DNA of 64,000 nt from Arthrobacter zhaoxinii (lineage in GTDB: Bacteria; Actinomycetota; Actinomycetes; Actinomycetales; Micrococcaceae). Location: NCBI RefSeq assembly GCF_025244925.1, contig NZ_CP104275.1:2852001-2916000 (forward strand), given 5' to 3'. Both the position numbers and the translations under genes were made by a program. Shown here one piece after another: positions 26,478-34,593 of this stretch (position 1 is its first letter; each line of letters opens with the position of its first letter). The notes under the pieces are model-generated. The model was not told the DNA's origin. It saw nothing but the letters and a program-made list of their open reading frames with translations, and searched no databases.

Positions 26478-27853
26478 ACCGGCAGCGGAACCGTGTGGCC
26501 GAACCGGAAGAGGTTCTGCGGATCGTAGGCGGCCTTGGCTGCCTGCAGCCGCCCGAAAACCTCCGGATCCCACGCAGGCTGGGCGCCCGCCGCCGTGCGT
26601 GCCGGTCCGCGAAGGTTGATCAGCGCACCCGCTGTGTAGGGGCCGACGACGACGTCGAGCCGATCCAGGGCTGCTGCTGTGACGTCCGCAGCCGGCGGAA
26701 CATTGAGTCCCACGGAGTAGAGGTTGTAGGCTGCTTCCCGGCCGGACACAGCATCCTCGAACGGAGGATCCAGGGCCAGTGATCCGCCCATCAACCGGAG
26801 TTCCGTCATCATCAGCGGCGTATGCGATCCCGGCCCCACCTGGCCCAGCAAACCGGCCGCCAGTTCATCGGGCAGCTCGGCCAGCAGGGTCCCGCGGTCC
26901 AGGCTGGGCACCGGTTCGTCCGGATCCATGTGGATGCTGCCTACCGCCCCGTAGTCCATCGGTCCGGCGGTATCCATGAAGGGCGCGGATACATGCCGCA
27001 TGGGTTCCAGCAGAGTGTCGCCCTCTTCCCGGCTGCCGAACACCGCGAACCGCAGGTGCACCGGCGAGGTACCGCGCAGTTCCTCAGGCAGGAACGGGAC
27101 ATCCGGCAGGTGCAGGAACGCCAGGGACGCTGAAACATCCGTCGGCAGCTGGGGTGTCCAGGCGCGGAACGCAGCCAGGGCCTCCGTGCCGGCATCTTCC
27201 GGGTACATGATGCCGCCGCCGTAAAATTCTTGGAACGGGGTCAACCCGAGCGTCATGGACGTGATGACGCCGAAATTGCCCTTGCCGCCGCGCAGCGCCG
27301 CGAACAGCCCGGCGTCTTCGGCACTGCCTGCCTCGAGGTGCCTCAGGCTGCCGTCGGGAGTCACAACATCGATCGCCTGCACATGGTCGCTGGCGAATCC
27401 CAGCGCCCGGCCCATCAGCGGCAACCCTCCGCCTGACGCGTAACCCGCCACTCCTACCGTTCCGGAGGAGCCATGCGGGCCGGTAAGCCCGAGCAGCACG
27501 GTCTCCTCCAGCACCGCGCGCCAGCGGACACCGGCACCCACGGTGACCGTGCCGGCGTCGGGGTCCACCGCCAGGTCCTGCAGCCGGGACGTGTTGATCA
27601 GCAGGCCCTCGTCCATCGCGGCCGCGGCACCGTGGCCGGTCGCCTGGATCCCGACAGGAATGCCGCGCTCAGCTGCCCAGCGGACGGCGTTCTGTACATC
27701 CTCGACGGCGGCTGCACCGAGCACCGCATCGGGACGCTGGATCACCGAGGGGTTGAAGCCGGCGGTGTCGTCGGCGTACCCGGGTTCCCCGGGACTGTTC
27801 AGCGGGCCGTGGACAACCTTGCGGAGGGTTTCGAGGTCGGCTTCCTGGATCAT
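26474..27853 (-). CDS. FAD-linked oxidoreductase (berberine-bridge-enzyme type)
   Basis: 459 residues. The PCMH-type FAD domain spans about residues 35-205: VQNAVRWAAERGIPVGIQATGHG, where the histidine is the usual covalent FAD site, then GVRWRAVLEE and GSSGTVGVAGYASGGGLPLMGR. The second site used for bicovalent FAD (Cys in the family) appears to be absent. The C-terminal BBE segment ends YDPQNLFRFGHTVPL. It is an oxidase or dehydrogenase of unknown substrate. There is no signal peptide. Confidence 0.87.
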   Translation of the reverse strand: MIQEADLETLRKVVHGPLNSPGEPGYADDTAGFNPSVIQRPDAVLGAAAVEDVQNAVRWAAERGIPVGIQATGHGAAAAMDEGLLINTSRLQDLAVDPDAGTVTVGAGVRWRAVLEETVLLGLTGPHGSSGTVGVAGYASGGGLPLMGRALGFASDHVQAIDVVTPDGSLRHLEAGSAEDAGLFAALRGGKGNFGVITSMTLGLTPFQEFYGGGIMYPEDAGTEALAAFRAWTPQLPTDVSASLAFLHLPDVPFLPEELRGTSPVHLRFAVFGSREEGDTLLEPMRHVSAPFMDTAGPMDYGAVGSIHMDPDEPVPSLDRGTLLAELPDELAAGLLGQVGPGSHTPLMMTELRLMGGSLALDPPFEDAVSGREAAYNLYSVGLNVPPAADVTAAALDRLDVVVGPYTAGALINLRGPARTAAGAQPAWDPEVFGRLQAAKAAYDPQNLFRFGHTVPLPV

Positions 27854-27968
27854 CTTCGGCTCCTTGTGGGCGGGTGTCCGCGGCCGCCGGTCCCGCGGAC
27901 CGGAGATGCTGCCAAAAAATGCTAGGCATCGAAGTGCTGCCCTGCCTAGCCCCGCCGGAAAACTTCCG

Positions 27969-29036
27969 CTAGCTGCCGAGCACCTCCGCCAGATCGAACT
28001 TCACCGGTTCCTCCAGCTGCTCATAAGTGCAGGATTCGGGCGTGCGGTCCTGCCGCCAGCGGGAAAACTGGGCCACATGGCGGAACCGCTCCCCCTCCAT
28101 GTGGTCGTAGCGGACCTCCACCACCCGTTCGGGGCGCAGCGGCACAAACGAGAAGTCCTTCTTACCGCTCCAGCGGCTGCCCTCGGAGTTGCGCGGGGTG
28201 CGGGTCCCGTTCTCCTGCTCCCCCTCGGCCCAGGGATGTCCGTCCTCGACGGCGACCAGCGGCTGGAGTTCCTCGAACAGCTCCCGACGGCGGTCCATGG
28301 AGAACGAACTAGCCGCGCCCACATTCACCAGCACGCCGTCGTCGTTATAGAGCCCCAGCAGCAGGGAGCCGATCAGATCGGGGCCGGACTTGTGGACCCG
28401 GTAGCCGGCGAGCACGCAGTCCGCCGTGCGTTCGTGCTTGAGCTTGGCCATGGTGCGCTTGTTCGGTGCGTACGGGCCGGCCAGGGGTTTGGCCACCACG
28501 CCGTCCAGGCCCGCACCCTCAAAACGGCCGAACCAGTCCTGCGCCAGGTCGGCGTCGTCGGTGGCTGCGGTGACGGACACCGGTGCCTGCGCCGTTTTCA
28601 ACGCCTCGACCAGGGCCTCCCGGCGTTCGGAGAACGGCCGGTCCCGGTAGTCGACGTCGCCCAGGGCCAGCAGGTCGAAGGCCACGAACCGGACCGGGGT
28701 TTCCTCCGCGAGCAGTTTCACCCGGCTGGCGGCGGGATGAATCCGCTGCTGCAGCAGTTCGAAGTCCAGCCGTTTGCCGTCCGGGGCCACCATAACGATC
28801 TCGCCGTCCAGCACGCACCGCTCCGGCAGGTTCTGCCGAAGGGCGTCGACGAGTTCGGGGAAGTACCGCGTCATCGGCTTCTCGTTCCGGGAGCCGATCT
28901 CGACGTCGTCGCCGTCCCGGAAAATGATGGACCGGAATCCGTCCCATTTGGGTTCGTACAGGTAGTCCCCGCGGGGCAGGGCGCTGACGGATTTGGCCAG
29001 CATCGGGGCAACCGGGGGCATCACGGGAAGGTCCAT
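27969..29036 (-). CDS. ligC: ATP-dependent DNA ligase, LigC type
   Basis: 355 residues from ATG 29036. The adenylation motif EPKWDGFRS carries the active-site lysine at about residue 30. DGEIVMVAPDG, RFVAFDLLALGD and the VVAKPLAGPYAPNKRTMAKLKH stretch give the other nucleotidyltransferase motifs. The C-terminal OB domain has VEVRYDHMEGERFRH. The lack of polymerase or nuclease domains distinguishes it from LigD. LigC-type ligases act in non-replicative repair in mycobacteria. A longer upstream frame overlaps the next gene and is not family-like. Confidence 0.88.
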   Translation of the reverse strand: MDLPVMPPVAPMLAKSVSALPRGDYLYEPKWDGFRSIIFRDGDDVEIGSRNEKPMTRYFPELVDALRQNLPERCVLDGEIVMVAPDGKRLDFELLQQRIHPAASRVKLLAEETPVRFVAFDLLALGDVDYRDRPFSERREALVEALKTAQAPVSVTAATDDADLAQDWFGRFEGAGLDGVVAKPLAGPYAPNKRTMAKLKHERTADCVLAGYRVHKSGPDLIGSLLLGLYNDDGVLVNVGAASSFSMDRRRELFEELQPLVAVEDGHPWAEGEQENGTRTPRNSEGSRWSGKKDFSFVPLRPERVVEVRYDHMEGERFRHVAQFSRWRQDRTPESCTYEQLEEPVKFDLAEVLGS

Positions 29037-29046
29037 GTGCCCATTC

Positions 29047-29598
29047 TTATCCGATGGCGGCCGGTTCCCCCAGCCCTGCGGTGAACGCGGTGAGCAGGTC
29101 GCGGCCCTGTTCCCAGTAGCCGACTCCGCTCTTTTCGTTGATGTGGGCGAGCTCGCCGGCGTTGATGACGGGCAGTTTCCAGGCGGCGGCGATGGCCTCT
29201 GCCGCCGGGAGAGCACAGTACGGATCGCTCTCGCTGGCAATCAGCAGGCCGGGCACGGGCAGCTCCTGCAGCCGCGGATTCCGGAATGTTGCGGCGGCCT
29301 GCGGAAACGATGCGGCAACGGGATCCGGCGGGCTGACCAGGAAAACCCCGCGGGCGCCGTCGGGGTTCCGCAGCAGCCACTCGGCCGCAGCAAGGCAGCC
29401 CAGGCTGTGGGCCACCAGGACTGTCTGCCCGTTCCGGGCTCCGGCTGCCCGGTCCAGCGCTGCCATCCAGTCCTCCAGTTCGGGTTCATCCCACGACGAC
29501 GGCGCTATGCGGGTGACGTCCGGCAGGTCCGCCTCCCAGCGGCTCTGCCACTGCTCCGGCGGCGAGCCCTGATAGCCCGGGATCATGGTGATATGCAC
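29047..29598 (-). CDS. RBBP9/YdeN-family alpha/beta hydrolase
   Basis: 183-residue small serine hydrolase. The nucleophile elbow is VAHSLGCLAAAEW and the start MIPGYQGSPPEQW is typical. The C-terminal NAGELAHINEKSGVGYWEQG region supplies the histidine. The physiological substrate is unknown for most bacterial members. It is 10 bp upstream of ligC on the same strand, so the two may be co-transcribed, which would be a repair-linked context only by position. Confidence 0.85.
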   Translation of the reverse strand: MHITMIPGYQGSPPEQWQSRWEADLPDVTRIAPSSWDEPELEDWMAALDRAAGARNGQTVLVAHSLGCLAAAEWLLRNPDGARGVFLVSPPDPVAASFPQAAATFRNPRLQELPVPGLLIASESDPYCALPAAEAIAAAWKLPVINAGELAHINEKSGVGYWEQGRDLLTAFTAGLGEPAAIG

Positions 29599-29672
29599 TG
29601 AAGCTGTATCCTTTCACTGGTTCGGCGCATGTGGGCGGGAATACTGCCGGCCCCTCAGGCGCTGGAGCTTTT

Positions 29673-30692
29673 ATGAAGAAAATAGGGTTCCTGTCCTTCG
29701 GACATTACCGGAATGCCATCGGGTCCCTGACCCCTTCCGCCGGGGACGCGCTGCGCCAGCAGGTCGAGCTAACCGTGGCGGCGGAAGAGATCGGCGTCGA
29801 CGGCGCGTACCTTCGGGTCCACCATTTCGCTCCGCAGTTCTCCGCACCGTTCCCGCTGCTGGCGGCCATGGCTGCGCGGACCAGCAGGATCGAGCTGGGT
29901 ACGGGCGTGATTGATATGCGTTACATGAATCCGATCGGGATGGCCGAAGATGCTGCCGCCGCCGATCTGATCAGCGAGGGCAGGCTGCAGCTCGGCATCA
30001 GCCGGGGATCCCCCGAGCCCGCCCTGCGCGGATATGAGTCCTTCGGTTACGTGCCCGGGCCGGATTTCTCCGACGCCGAGATGGCCCGCCAGCACACGGA
30101 AGTCTTCCGGGCAGCCATCGCCGGAGCCGGCGTGGCACAGGCAGATCCGGCAATGACCGGCAGCACCGGCGCCATGGCCGTCGATCCCCTCTCCCCCGGT
30201 CTGCCGGAGCGTATCTGGTGGGGTTCCGGAACCCGGGCCACCGCCAAGTGGACCGGCGAACAGGGCATGAACCTGATGAGCTCCACCCTCCTGACCGAGG
30301 ACACCGGCGTGCCGTTCGATCAGCTGCAGGCTGAGCAGATAGCGGTGTACCGGAAGGCCTGGGCGGACGCCGGACATCAGGGCACCCCGCGGGTGTCCGT
30401 CAGCCGCAGCATCATTCCGCTGGTCACCGGGCAGGACCGGCACTACTTCGGGGTGCGGGCGCAGGCCGAGGGCCGGGACCAGGTGGGGCACCTCGACGGC
30501 GGACTGGCCCGGTTCGGGAAGAGCTACATCGGCGAACCGGACGTTATTGCCGCCGAGCTGGCCGCCGACGCTGCGGTGCAGGAGGCCGATACCGTCCTGG
30601 TGACCGTGCCGAACCAGCTGGGCGTGGACTACAACGCGCATCTGTTGGAGAGCATCGTGAAGCTTGTGGCTCCGGGGGCCGGCTGGCGGTAA
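29673..30692 (+). CDS. LLM-class flavin-dependent oxidoreductase
   Basis: 339 residues starting at ATG 29673, with GGAG five bases before. It is a bacterial luciferase-like TIM barrel that uses reduced FMN or F420: GFLSFGHYRN at the N-terminus, TSRIELGTGVIDMRYMNPIGMAEDAAAADLIS (residues about 75-107) and LQLGISRGSPEPALRGY. The C-terminus YIGEPDVIAAELAADAAVQ is usual. Substrate and flavin type are not evident. A dispersed hairpin element lies 31 bp after its stop. Confidence 0.88.
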   Translation: MKKIGFLSFGHYRNAIGSLTPSAGDALRQQVELTVAAEEIGVDGAYLRVHHFAPQFSAPFPLLAAMAARTSRIELGTGVIDMRYMNPIGMAEDAAAADLISEGRLQLGISRGSPEPALRGYESFGYVPGPDFSDAEMARQHTEVFRAAIAGAGVAQADPAMTGSTGAMAVDPLSPGLPERIWWGSGTRATAKWTGEQGMNLMSSTLLTEDTGVPFDQLQAEQIAVYRKAWADAGHQGTPRVSVSRSIIPLVTGQDRHYFGVRAQAEGRDQVGHLDGGLARFGKSYIGEPDVIAAELAADAAVQEADTVLVTVPNQLGVDYNAHLLESIVKLVAPGAGWR

Positions 30693-30723
30693 GGAACCTT
30701 GGCACCCTTCGGGGCCTGGATCC

Positions 30724-30776
30724 GGCGGCAACGAAATTCCCCGCTCGCAGAGCTCGCGGAGAATATTAAAGCCGCC
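30724..30776 (+). repeat. Dispersed hairpin element, copy 1
   Basis: 53 bp bounded by GGCGGC and GCCGCC, with an invariant centre CTCGCAGAGCTCGC. Inner arms ATTC and GAAT and CCGC and GCGG can also pair. It lies 31 bp after the LLM oxidoreductase stop. Two further copies are in the window. Confidence 0.85.
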
Positions 30777-30867
30777 TTCTCCAGGCCCCTTCGTGCGTCC
30801 GTCACCGTCCACCAGGCGGCGGGTACCGTTGCATCGTGGTCCCTCGAGGGCTCCGTCTCCCATAGCG

Positions 30868-31272
30868 ATGTACCACCCGAAAAGACGACCAGTGCCACTC
30901 AGCACTTCGCGGATATCGATCGTTGCAGACCTCCGTTCCTACGGTGAGGAAGCAGCTGCAGAATGGGCATGGGAAGCACCCCCGGAGACTCTGCAGGATG
31001 TTCTGACCGTTGCAGATTGGATGCTCTATTACGGTCCCGGCCTCCCCAGCGGGGCATCCTTGACCATCAGCAAGGCGGTCGCACTGGGCGGAATATATAT
31101 TCATGAGTCCCGTCCTCGGGACCTGCGCCGCAAGCGAAGAGACTTGAAGGTTTGGTATTCAACTGTCGCCGCCAATACCCCATACGCGCAGGAACGCTTC
31201 CTCGGAAGCAGTGACTATGCTGTGGTCGGCCCAGATGCACGTAGCTATTGGGGACGAGAAAATAAGCCTTAG
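30868..31272 (+). CDS. Unrecognised 134-residue protein
   Basis: No family recognised. The ATG at 30868 has no good Shine-Dalgarno sequence; GTG 30893 (VPLSTSRISI) is an alternative. The protein is mixed charge with a basic C-terminal half (RPRDLRRKRRDLKVWYSTV) and no membrane segment. Base composition is lower in GC than the neighbours (for example around 31000-31110), which hints at horizontal origin. It is flanked on both sides by copies of the dispersed hairpin. Coding status is probable, not certain. Confidence 0.45.
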   Translation: MYHPKRRPVPLSTSRISIVADLRSYGEEAAAEWAWEAPPETLQDVLTVADWMLYYGPGLPSGASLTISKAVALGGIYIHESRPRDLRRKRRDLKVWYSTVAANTPYAQERFLGSSDYAVVGPDARSYWGRENKP

Positions 31273-31360
31273 TCACCTTTGGTGTGCAGCTGTCCCCTGT
31301 CCTGCGCCGGGCGGAAGGCGAGGTGCAGGTGCGAACGGGAGTGCCGGACGGGCCGGGTTA

Positions 31361-31413
31361 GGCGGCTTTAATAATCCTTGCGAGCTCTGCGAGCAGGGAT
31401 TTTCGTTGCCGCC
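31361..31413 (-). repeat. Dispersed hairpin element, copy 2 (inverted)
   Basis: Reverse orientation relative to copies 1 and 3; 53 bp bounded by the same GGCGGC/GCCGCC ends with the same CTCGCAGAGCTCGC centre. In the inner stem it reads AATCC...GGATT, while copy 3 reads ATTCC...GGAAT. A T-A pair has become A-T, so pairing is kept. Confidence 0.85.
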
Positions 31414-31620
31414 GTTCCGGTCCGCCCGGCGCCCACCCACACGACGCACGCCCACCCAGCGCACCTCGGAAACAGCCCACTGTCGAAATGTCAGTGGCCT
31501 CCGCTAGAGTAGTTTTCAGCTTCACGAGATGTGGCCTTCGCCCGGCACCCCCGGGCACAAAAGCTCCGACTGGCCCCACACCAACCCCACTGTTCGGCGG
31601 GTGGTTCGGATGACGAAGCG

Positions 31621-31642
31621 GCCTGCGTCATTCGTCGCAGGC
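31621..31642 (+). promoter_or_regulatory. Leader hairpin before the 31.7-kb gene
   Basis: GCCTGCG (31621-31627) pairs exactly with CGCAGGC (31636-31642) across an 8-base loop. It ends 13 bases before the AAAGGA Shine-Dalgarno sequence of the next gene. With a candidate promoter near 31481-31510 the leader would be about 150 nt long. Confidence 0.4.
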
Positions 31643-31668
31643 AAGGACAACCTGCAAAGGAACCCACT

Positions 31669-32073
31669 GTGAGCATTTCCAGTGTCAGCAAATCCGGCCT
31701 CAGCAACTGCAGCGGCTTCGCCCCGGGGCACAACATCCATTGGATCCACGCCCGCCGCCTCGAGGGGTGGGAGCAGTGGTCGGACGTCGAAGTCACGGCC
31801 GATCCGCAGCTGGACCTCATCTATCTGGTGTCCGAAGGCACCCAGCAGCTGATGTGGTTCCACAATGTCGGGGCCGTCGCCACCGCGCTCGCGGCCGCCG
31901 TCGACACCCCGCAGTGGTGCCAGCGTTATTCCACCCTGATGGTGCCGGGCGGATTCGATTCCGATGCCCGGAGCTCTTTTTTCTACTTGGCCCGGCCGGA
32001 ACGGGTGGTTCCCTGCAACGGCTCCCTGGTTCGGGCACCGGAAACTGAGCGGATTGAAAAAGCCGGCTCCTAG
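31669..32073 (+). CDS. Unrecognised 134-residue protein
   Basis: No family recognised. The GTG start at 31669 is preceded by AAAGGA. The protein is probably cytoplasmic, with several Trp and His residues early (GFAPGHNIHWIHARRLEGWEQW). The middle reads LDLIYLVSEGTQQLMWFHNVGAVATALA, and the end is a short polar tail. The order of strands and helices looks like a small alpha/beta domain, but nothing more can be said. It has its own leader and a shared terminator with the CPBP gene downstream. Confidence 0.65.
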   Translation: MSISSVSKSGLSNCSGFAPGHNIHWIHARRLEGWEQWSDVEVTADPQLDLIYLVSEGTQQLMWFHNVGAVATALAAAVDTPQWCQRYSTLMVPGGFDSDARSSFFYLARPERVVPCNGSLVRAPETERIEKAGS

Positions 32074-32081
32074 CTGCTGCC

Positions 32082-32113
32082 CCGCCCTGGAATTCCGACG
32101 GATTCCGGGGCGG
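32082..32113. terminator. Hairpin terminator between convergent genes
   Basis: Arms CCGCCCTGGAAT (32082-32093) and ATTCCGGGGCGG (32102-32113) pair with one G-T wobble over an 8-base loop. An outer GGCTCC/GGAGCC pair could extend it. It lies between the gene ending at 32073 and the CPBP gene ending at 32147. Confidence 0.55.
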
Positions 32114-32146
32114 AGCCAGCCCTGTCGGCGCCGGCCGAGACGGCAG

Positions 32147-32914
32147 CTACTGCTGCAGCAGCTCCGGCGGCACGGTGTAAATGAGGATGACACCCAGCAG
32201 GTTCTTCGCGGCGTGCACGCCGTAGGACAGCATGAAGTTGTTGCCGGCCCAGACGTAGATGCCCACGAGAGTGGCACCCATCGCCAGGTAGGGCATCAGC
32301 ACCGGAAGGGACAGGGATTCCTTGCCCACAATGTGGATGGAGGCGAACAGCAGGACCGACAGGATGCAGCAGCCCCAGAGGTTCCAGTACCGGCTGAGTT
32401 TGCCGATCAGCAGGTGCCGGAAAATGTACTCCTCGACAAAGGGCGCCAGCACCACCAGCAGAGGTACCACCAGCCAGGGCGACACGGATCCCACGAATCC
32501 CTCTACGGCTTCCTGGTTTACCGCCGTTTCGACCTGTCCGGTCAGCAGTGCCCCGATCATGGTGACAATGAGCATAGCGATGACGCCGACAGGAATCAGG
32601 GACAGGGACAGCACCGGCCGCGTGGCAAGGATCTTCGTTTCCCGCACCACATAGGGCCGGGCCGCGACAAAGGCCAGCAGGCCGGCAACCCCGTAAAACG
32701 CCAGGTTCAGGACGTAGGCGGCGGCCACCGGATCCGGAACCAGCATCACCAGGACAGGCATGACAAGTCCGGGCGCAAAGCTCAGGACCAGCAGGAACAC
32801 TACGTAGAAGCCCGCTGCCACGGCGTCGCGCCGGGTGTAACGGTAGGAAAGCCAGGGGATCTGCGCCGCAGGGCGCCCCGAGGGGCCGGTCCGGTATTCG
32901 TTGGCAGTCATCAC
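32147..32914 (-). CDS. CPBP-family intramembrane metalloprotease
   Basis: 255-residue multi-pass membrane protein of the CAAX protease/bacteriocin-processing (CPBP, Rce1-like) family. The three motifs are VEEYIFRHLL (EExxxR), LLFASIHIV (FxxxH) and YGVHAAKNLLG (HxxxN type), so the metal site looks complete. About seven hydrophobic segments are present. No bacteriocin or prenylated-peptide gene is adjacent, so the substrate is unknown. Confidence 0.88.
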   Translation of the reverse strand: MMTANEYRTGPSGRPAAQIPWLSYRYTRRDAVAAGFYVVFLLVLSFAPGLVMPVLVMLVPDPVAAAYVLNLAFYGVAGLLAFVAARPYVVRETKILATRPVLSLSLIPVGVIAMLIVTMIGALLTGQVETAVNQEAVEGFVGSVSPWLVVPLLVVLAPFVEEYIFRHLLIGKLSRYWNLWGCCILSVLLFASIHIVGKESLSLPVLMPYLAMGATLVGIYVWAGNNFMLSYGVHAAKNLLGVILIYTVPPELLQQ

Positions 32915-32952
32915 CTCAGGATATGGGCCATTCCCCCGGGTTACACCCTGTG

Positions 32953-33834
32953 CTAGTTCAGCTCCGCGATCACCGGCGGCATCGCTTCGAGCAGTTCCCG
33001 TGCCAGGAAGCTGAGCGGACCCCGCGAGGCGGAGAGCCGGTCCCCGCTGACGGCATGCAGGTACGTGCCCCAGCAGGCCGCCTGTTCGGGCGTCGCCCCG
33101 CGGGCCAGGAATCCGCCCACCGCACCGGCCAGGACATCGCCGGAGCCCGACGTCCCCAGACCGGAGTTCCCGGCAGGCACCTCCCAGCTCCTTCCGTCGG
33201 GAGCGGTAATGACGTTGTGCGCGCTGACCACCGCGGAGTATTTCCGGGCCACTTCCAGGGACGCTTTCGGCAGGTCCAGGGAGTCTTCGTCGGCATCCTC
33301 GTCCTCGAGGAGGCGCAGGATTTCGGCGCCGTTCGGGGTCAGGACCAGCCGTCCGGCCAGGGCATCGTAAAGTTCCGGCAGCCCGGGCAGCACGCCGAGA
33401 GCAAAGGCATCCAGTACCACCTGGGTCTTCTCCCCGAGCAGCGGAACCACTGACTGCAGGAGCGCTGCTGCCTGCTCGGCGTCATCCAGGCCCGGGCCGA
33501 TCACCACCGCTGACGCCGTTGAAAGTTCGGATTCAAGCACTTTGCCGGCCGCGCCGCCGTCAATGCCCCCGTCTTCCTCGGGCAGTCCCACCACCCCGGA
33601 CTCGGGGATGGCCACGGCGACGGCGATAGCTGCCGAATCCGCCAGCGCCATGGTCAGGCGGCCGGCGCCGACGCGCAGCCCGGCAAGCCCGGTCAGCATC
33701 ACCGCTCCCGGCGTGCTGCGGGCTCCGCCGATCACCAGCACGGTGCCGCGGTCCTCCTTGCCGGAGGCCTCGGTGGAGAGCCGCCAGCCGCGCAGCAGCG
33801 CGGGGGTAACAAGCTCAGCGGGGGTGGATGTCAT
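32953..33834 (-). CDS. nnrD: ADP-dependent NAD(P)H-hydrate dehydratase
   Basis: 293 residues from ATG 33834, seven bases after AGGAG. It is a ribokinase-fold repair enzyme that dehydrates damaged NAD(P)HX using ADP. GGARSTPGAVMLTGLAGLRVGAGR, VIGPGL, LTPNGAEILRLL and the C-terminal GTSGSGDVLAGAVGGFLARG nucleotide site match the YjeF C-terminal domain. The epimerase half (YjeF_N) is absent. The start overlaps the 3' end of the histidine phosphatase gene by 20 bp. Confidence 0.9.
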   Translation of the reverse strand: MTSTPAELVTPALLRGWRLSTEASGKEDRGTVLVIGGARSTPGAVMLTGLAGLRVGAGRLTMALADSAAIAVAVAIPESGVVGLPEEDGGIDGGAAGKVLESELSTASAVVIGPGLDDAEQAAALLQSVVPLLGEKTQVVLDAFALGVLPGLPELYDALAGRLVLTPNGAEILRLLEDEDADEDSLDLPKASLEVARKYSAVVSAHNVITAPDGRSWEVPAGNSGLGTSGSGDVLAGAVGGFLARGATPEQAACWGTYLHAVSGDRLSASRGPLSFLARELLEAMPPVIAELN

Positions 33835-34555
33835 CAGTTTCTCCTGCATGTTCGGTTACGGGTGCTCCGCCGTCCTGCAGGTGGAGCACGCTGTTAAAGG
33901 TGTGCAGCTTCCAAGGCCCGGTGCCGTCCGGACGCACAAGTCGGGTCACGGAGCCGTTGCGCACGCTGTTCGCGGCTGCGGTGTCCAGCAGTTCCTGCTC
34001 GCTCATCCGTTCCAGCACGTAGCGGATCAGCAGGATCACGGCGTCGTGGCAGACCACGGCCACCCTTTTGCCGTCTTCGTCGTCGTCGAGGTCACGGAAC
34101 ACGGAGCGCAGCCGGAGTGCGACGTCGGCCCATGACTCGCCGCCCGGCGGCCGGTACGCGAATTTGCCCAGCCAGGACCGTCGTTCGGCTTCCTCGGGGA
34201 AACGTGCCGCAACGCCGGCGGAAGTCAGCAGGTCCAGGATCCCCAGTTCCCGGTCCCGAAAGCGTTCATCGACGCGCATGCCGCCGGTGATGCCGGGAAG
34301 CCCCGCGAGTTCGGCCGTTTGCCGGGCCCGCAGGTAGGGCGAGCACCAGACGGAATCGGGCAGCTCGTCGGCAGGCAGCCCGGCAATCCACCGGCCAAGC
34401 GCCGCCGCCTGCTGCTCGCCGTCGGCGCTCAGCGGGACATCGGGGTCCCGCCAGGGAAGGTCGATACGTTCGGCGCCCTCGCGGTCGGCGCGGGTAGCGG
34501 CCACATTGCCGGCAGATTCGCCGTGGCGGACCAGAATCAGTTCAGTTGCACCCAT
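33815..34555 (-). CDS. Histidine phosphatase family protein
   Basis: 246 residues; the phosphoglycerate mutase-like fold begins ELILVRHGESAGN with the catalytic RHG. The second histidine is in VAVVCHDAVILL. PYLRARQTAEL is the conserved C/TRARQTA-type motif. The family includes cofactor-dependent phosphatases with many substrates; none is indicated. It is in the same direction as nnrD and overlaps it by 20 bp. Confidence 0.85.
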   Translation of the reverse strand: MGATELILVRHGESAGNVAATRADREGAERIDLPWRDPDVPLSADGEQQAAALGRWIAGLPADELPDSVWCSPYLRARQTAELAGLPGITGGMRVDERFRDRELGILDLLTSAGVAARFPEEAERRSWLGKFAYRPPGGESWADVALRLRSVFRDLDDDEDGKRVAVVCHDAVILLIRYVLERMSEQELLDTAAANSVRNGSVTRLVRPDGTGPWKLHTFNSVLHLQDGGAPVTEHAGETDDIHPR

Positions 34556-34593
34556 GCTCCGACTCTACCCGCCGGGCTCCGAAGGCCAAGGGC

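Larger units (their letters stand above)
31273..31668. other. Intergenic region with hairpin element and a possible promoter
   Basis: 396 bp without a convincing gene. It holds dispersed element copy 2 (31361-31413), then a possible promoter with TGTCGA at 31481-31486 and TAGAGT at 31505-31510 (18-bp spacer), and a 22-bp hairpin at 31621-31642 in the leader of the next gene. Confidence 0.5.

Noticed and set aside
30724..31413. Two hairpin copies considered as insertion-sequence ends
   Set aside because: No transposase lies between them, and a third isolated copy near 63.7 kb shows the element is a stand-alone repeat.
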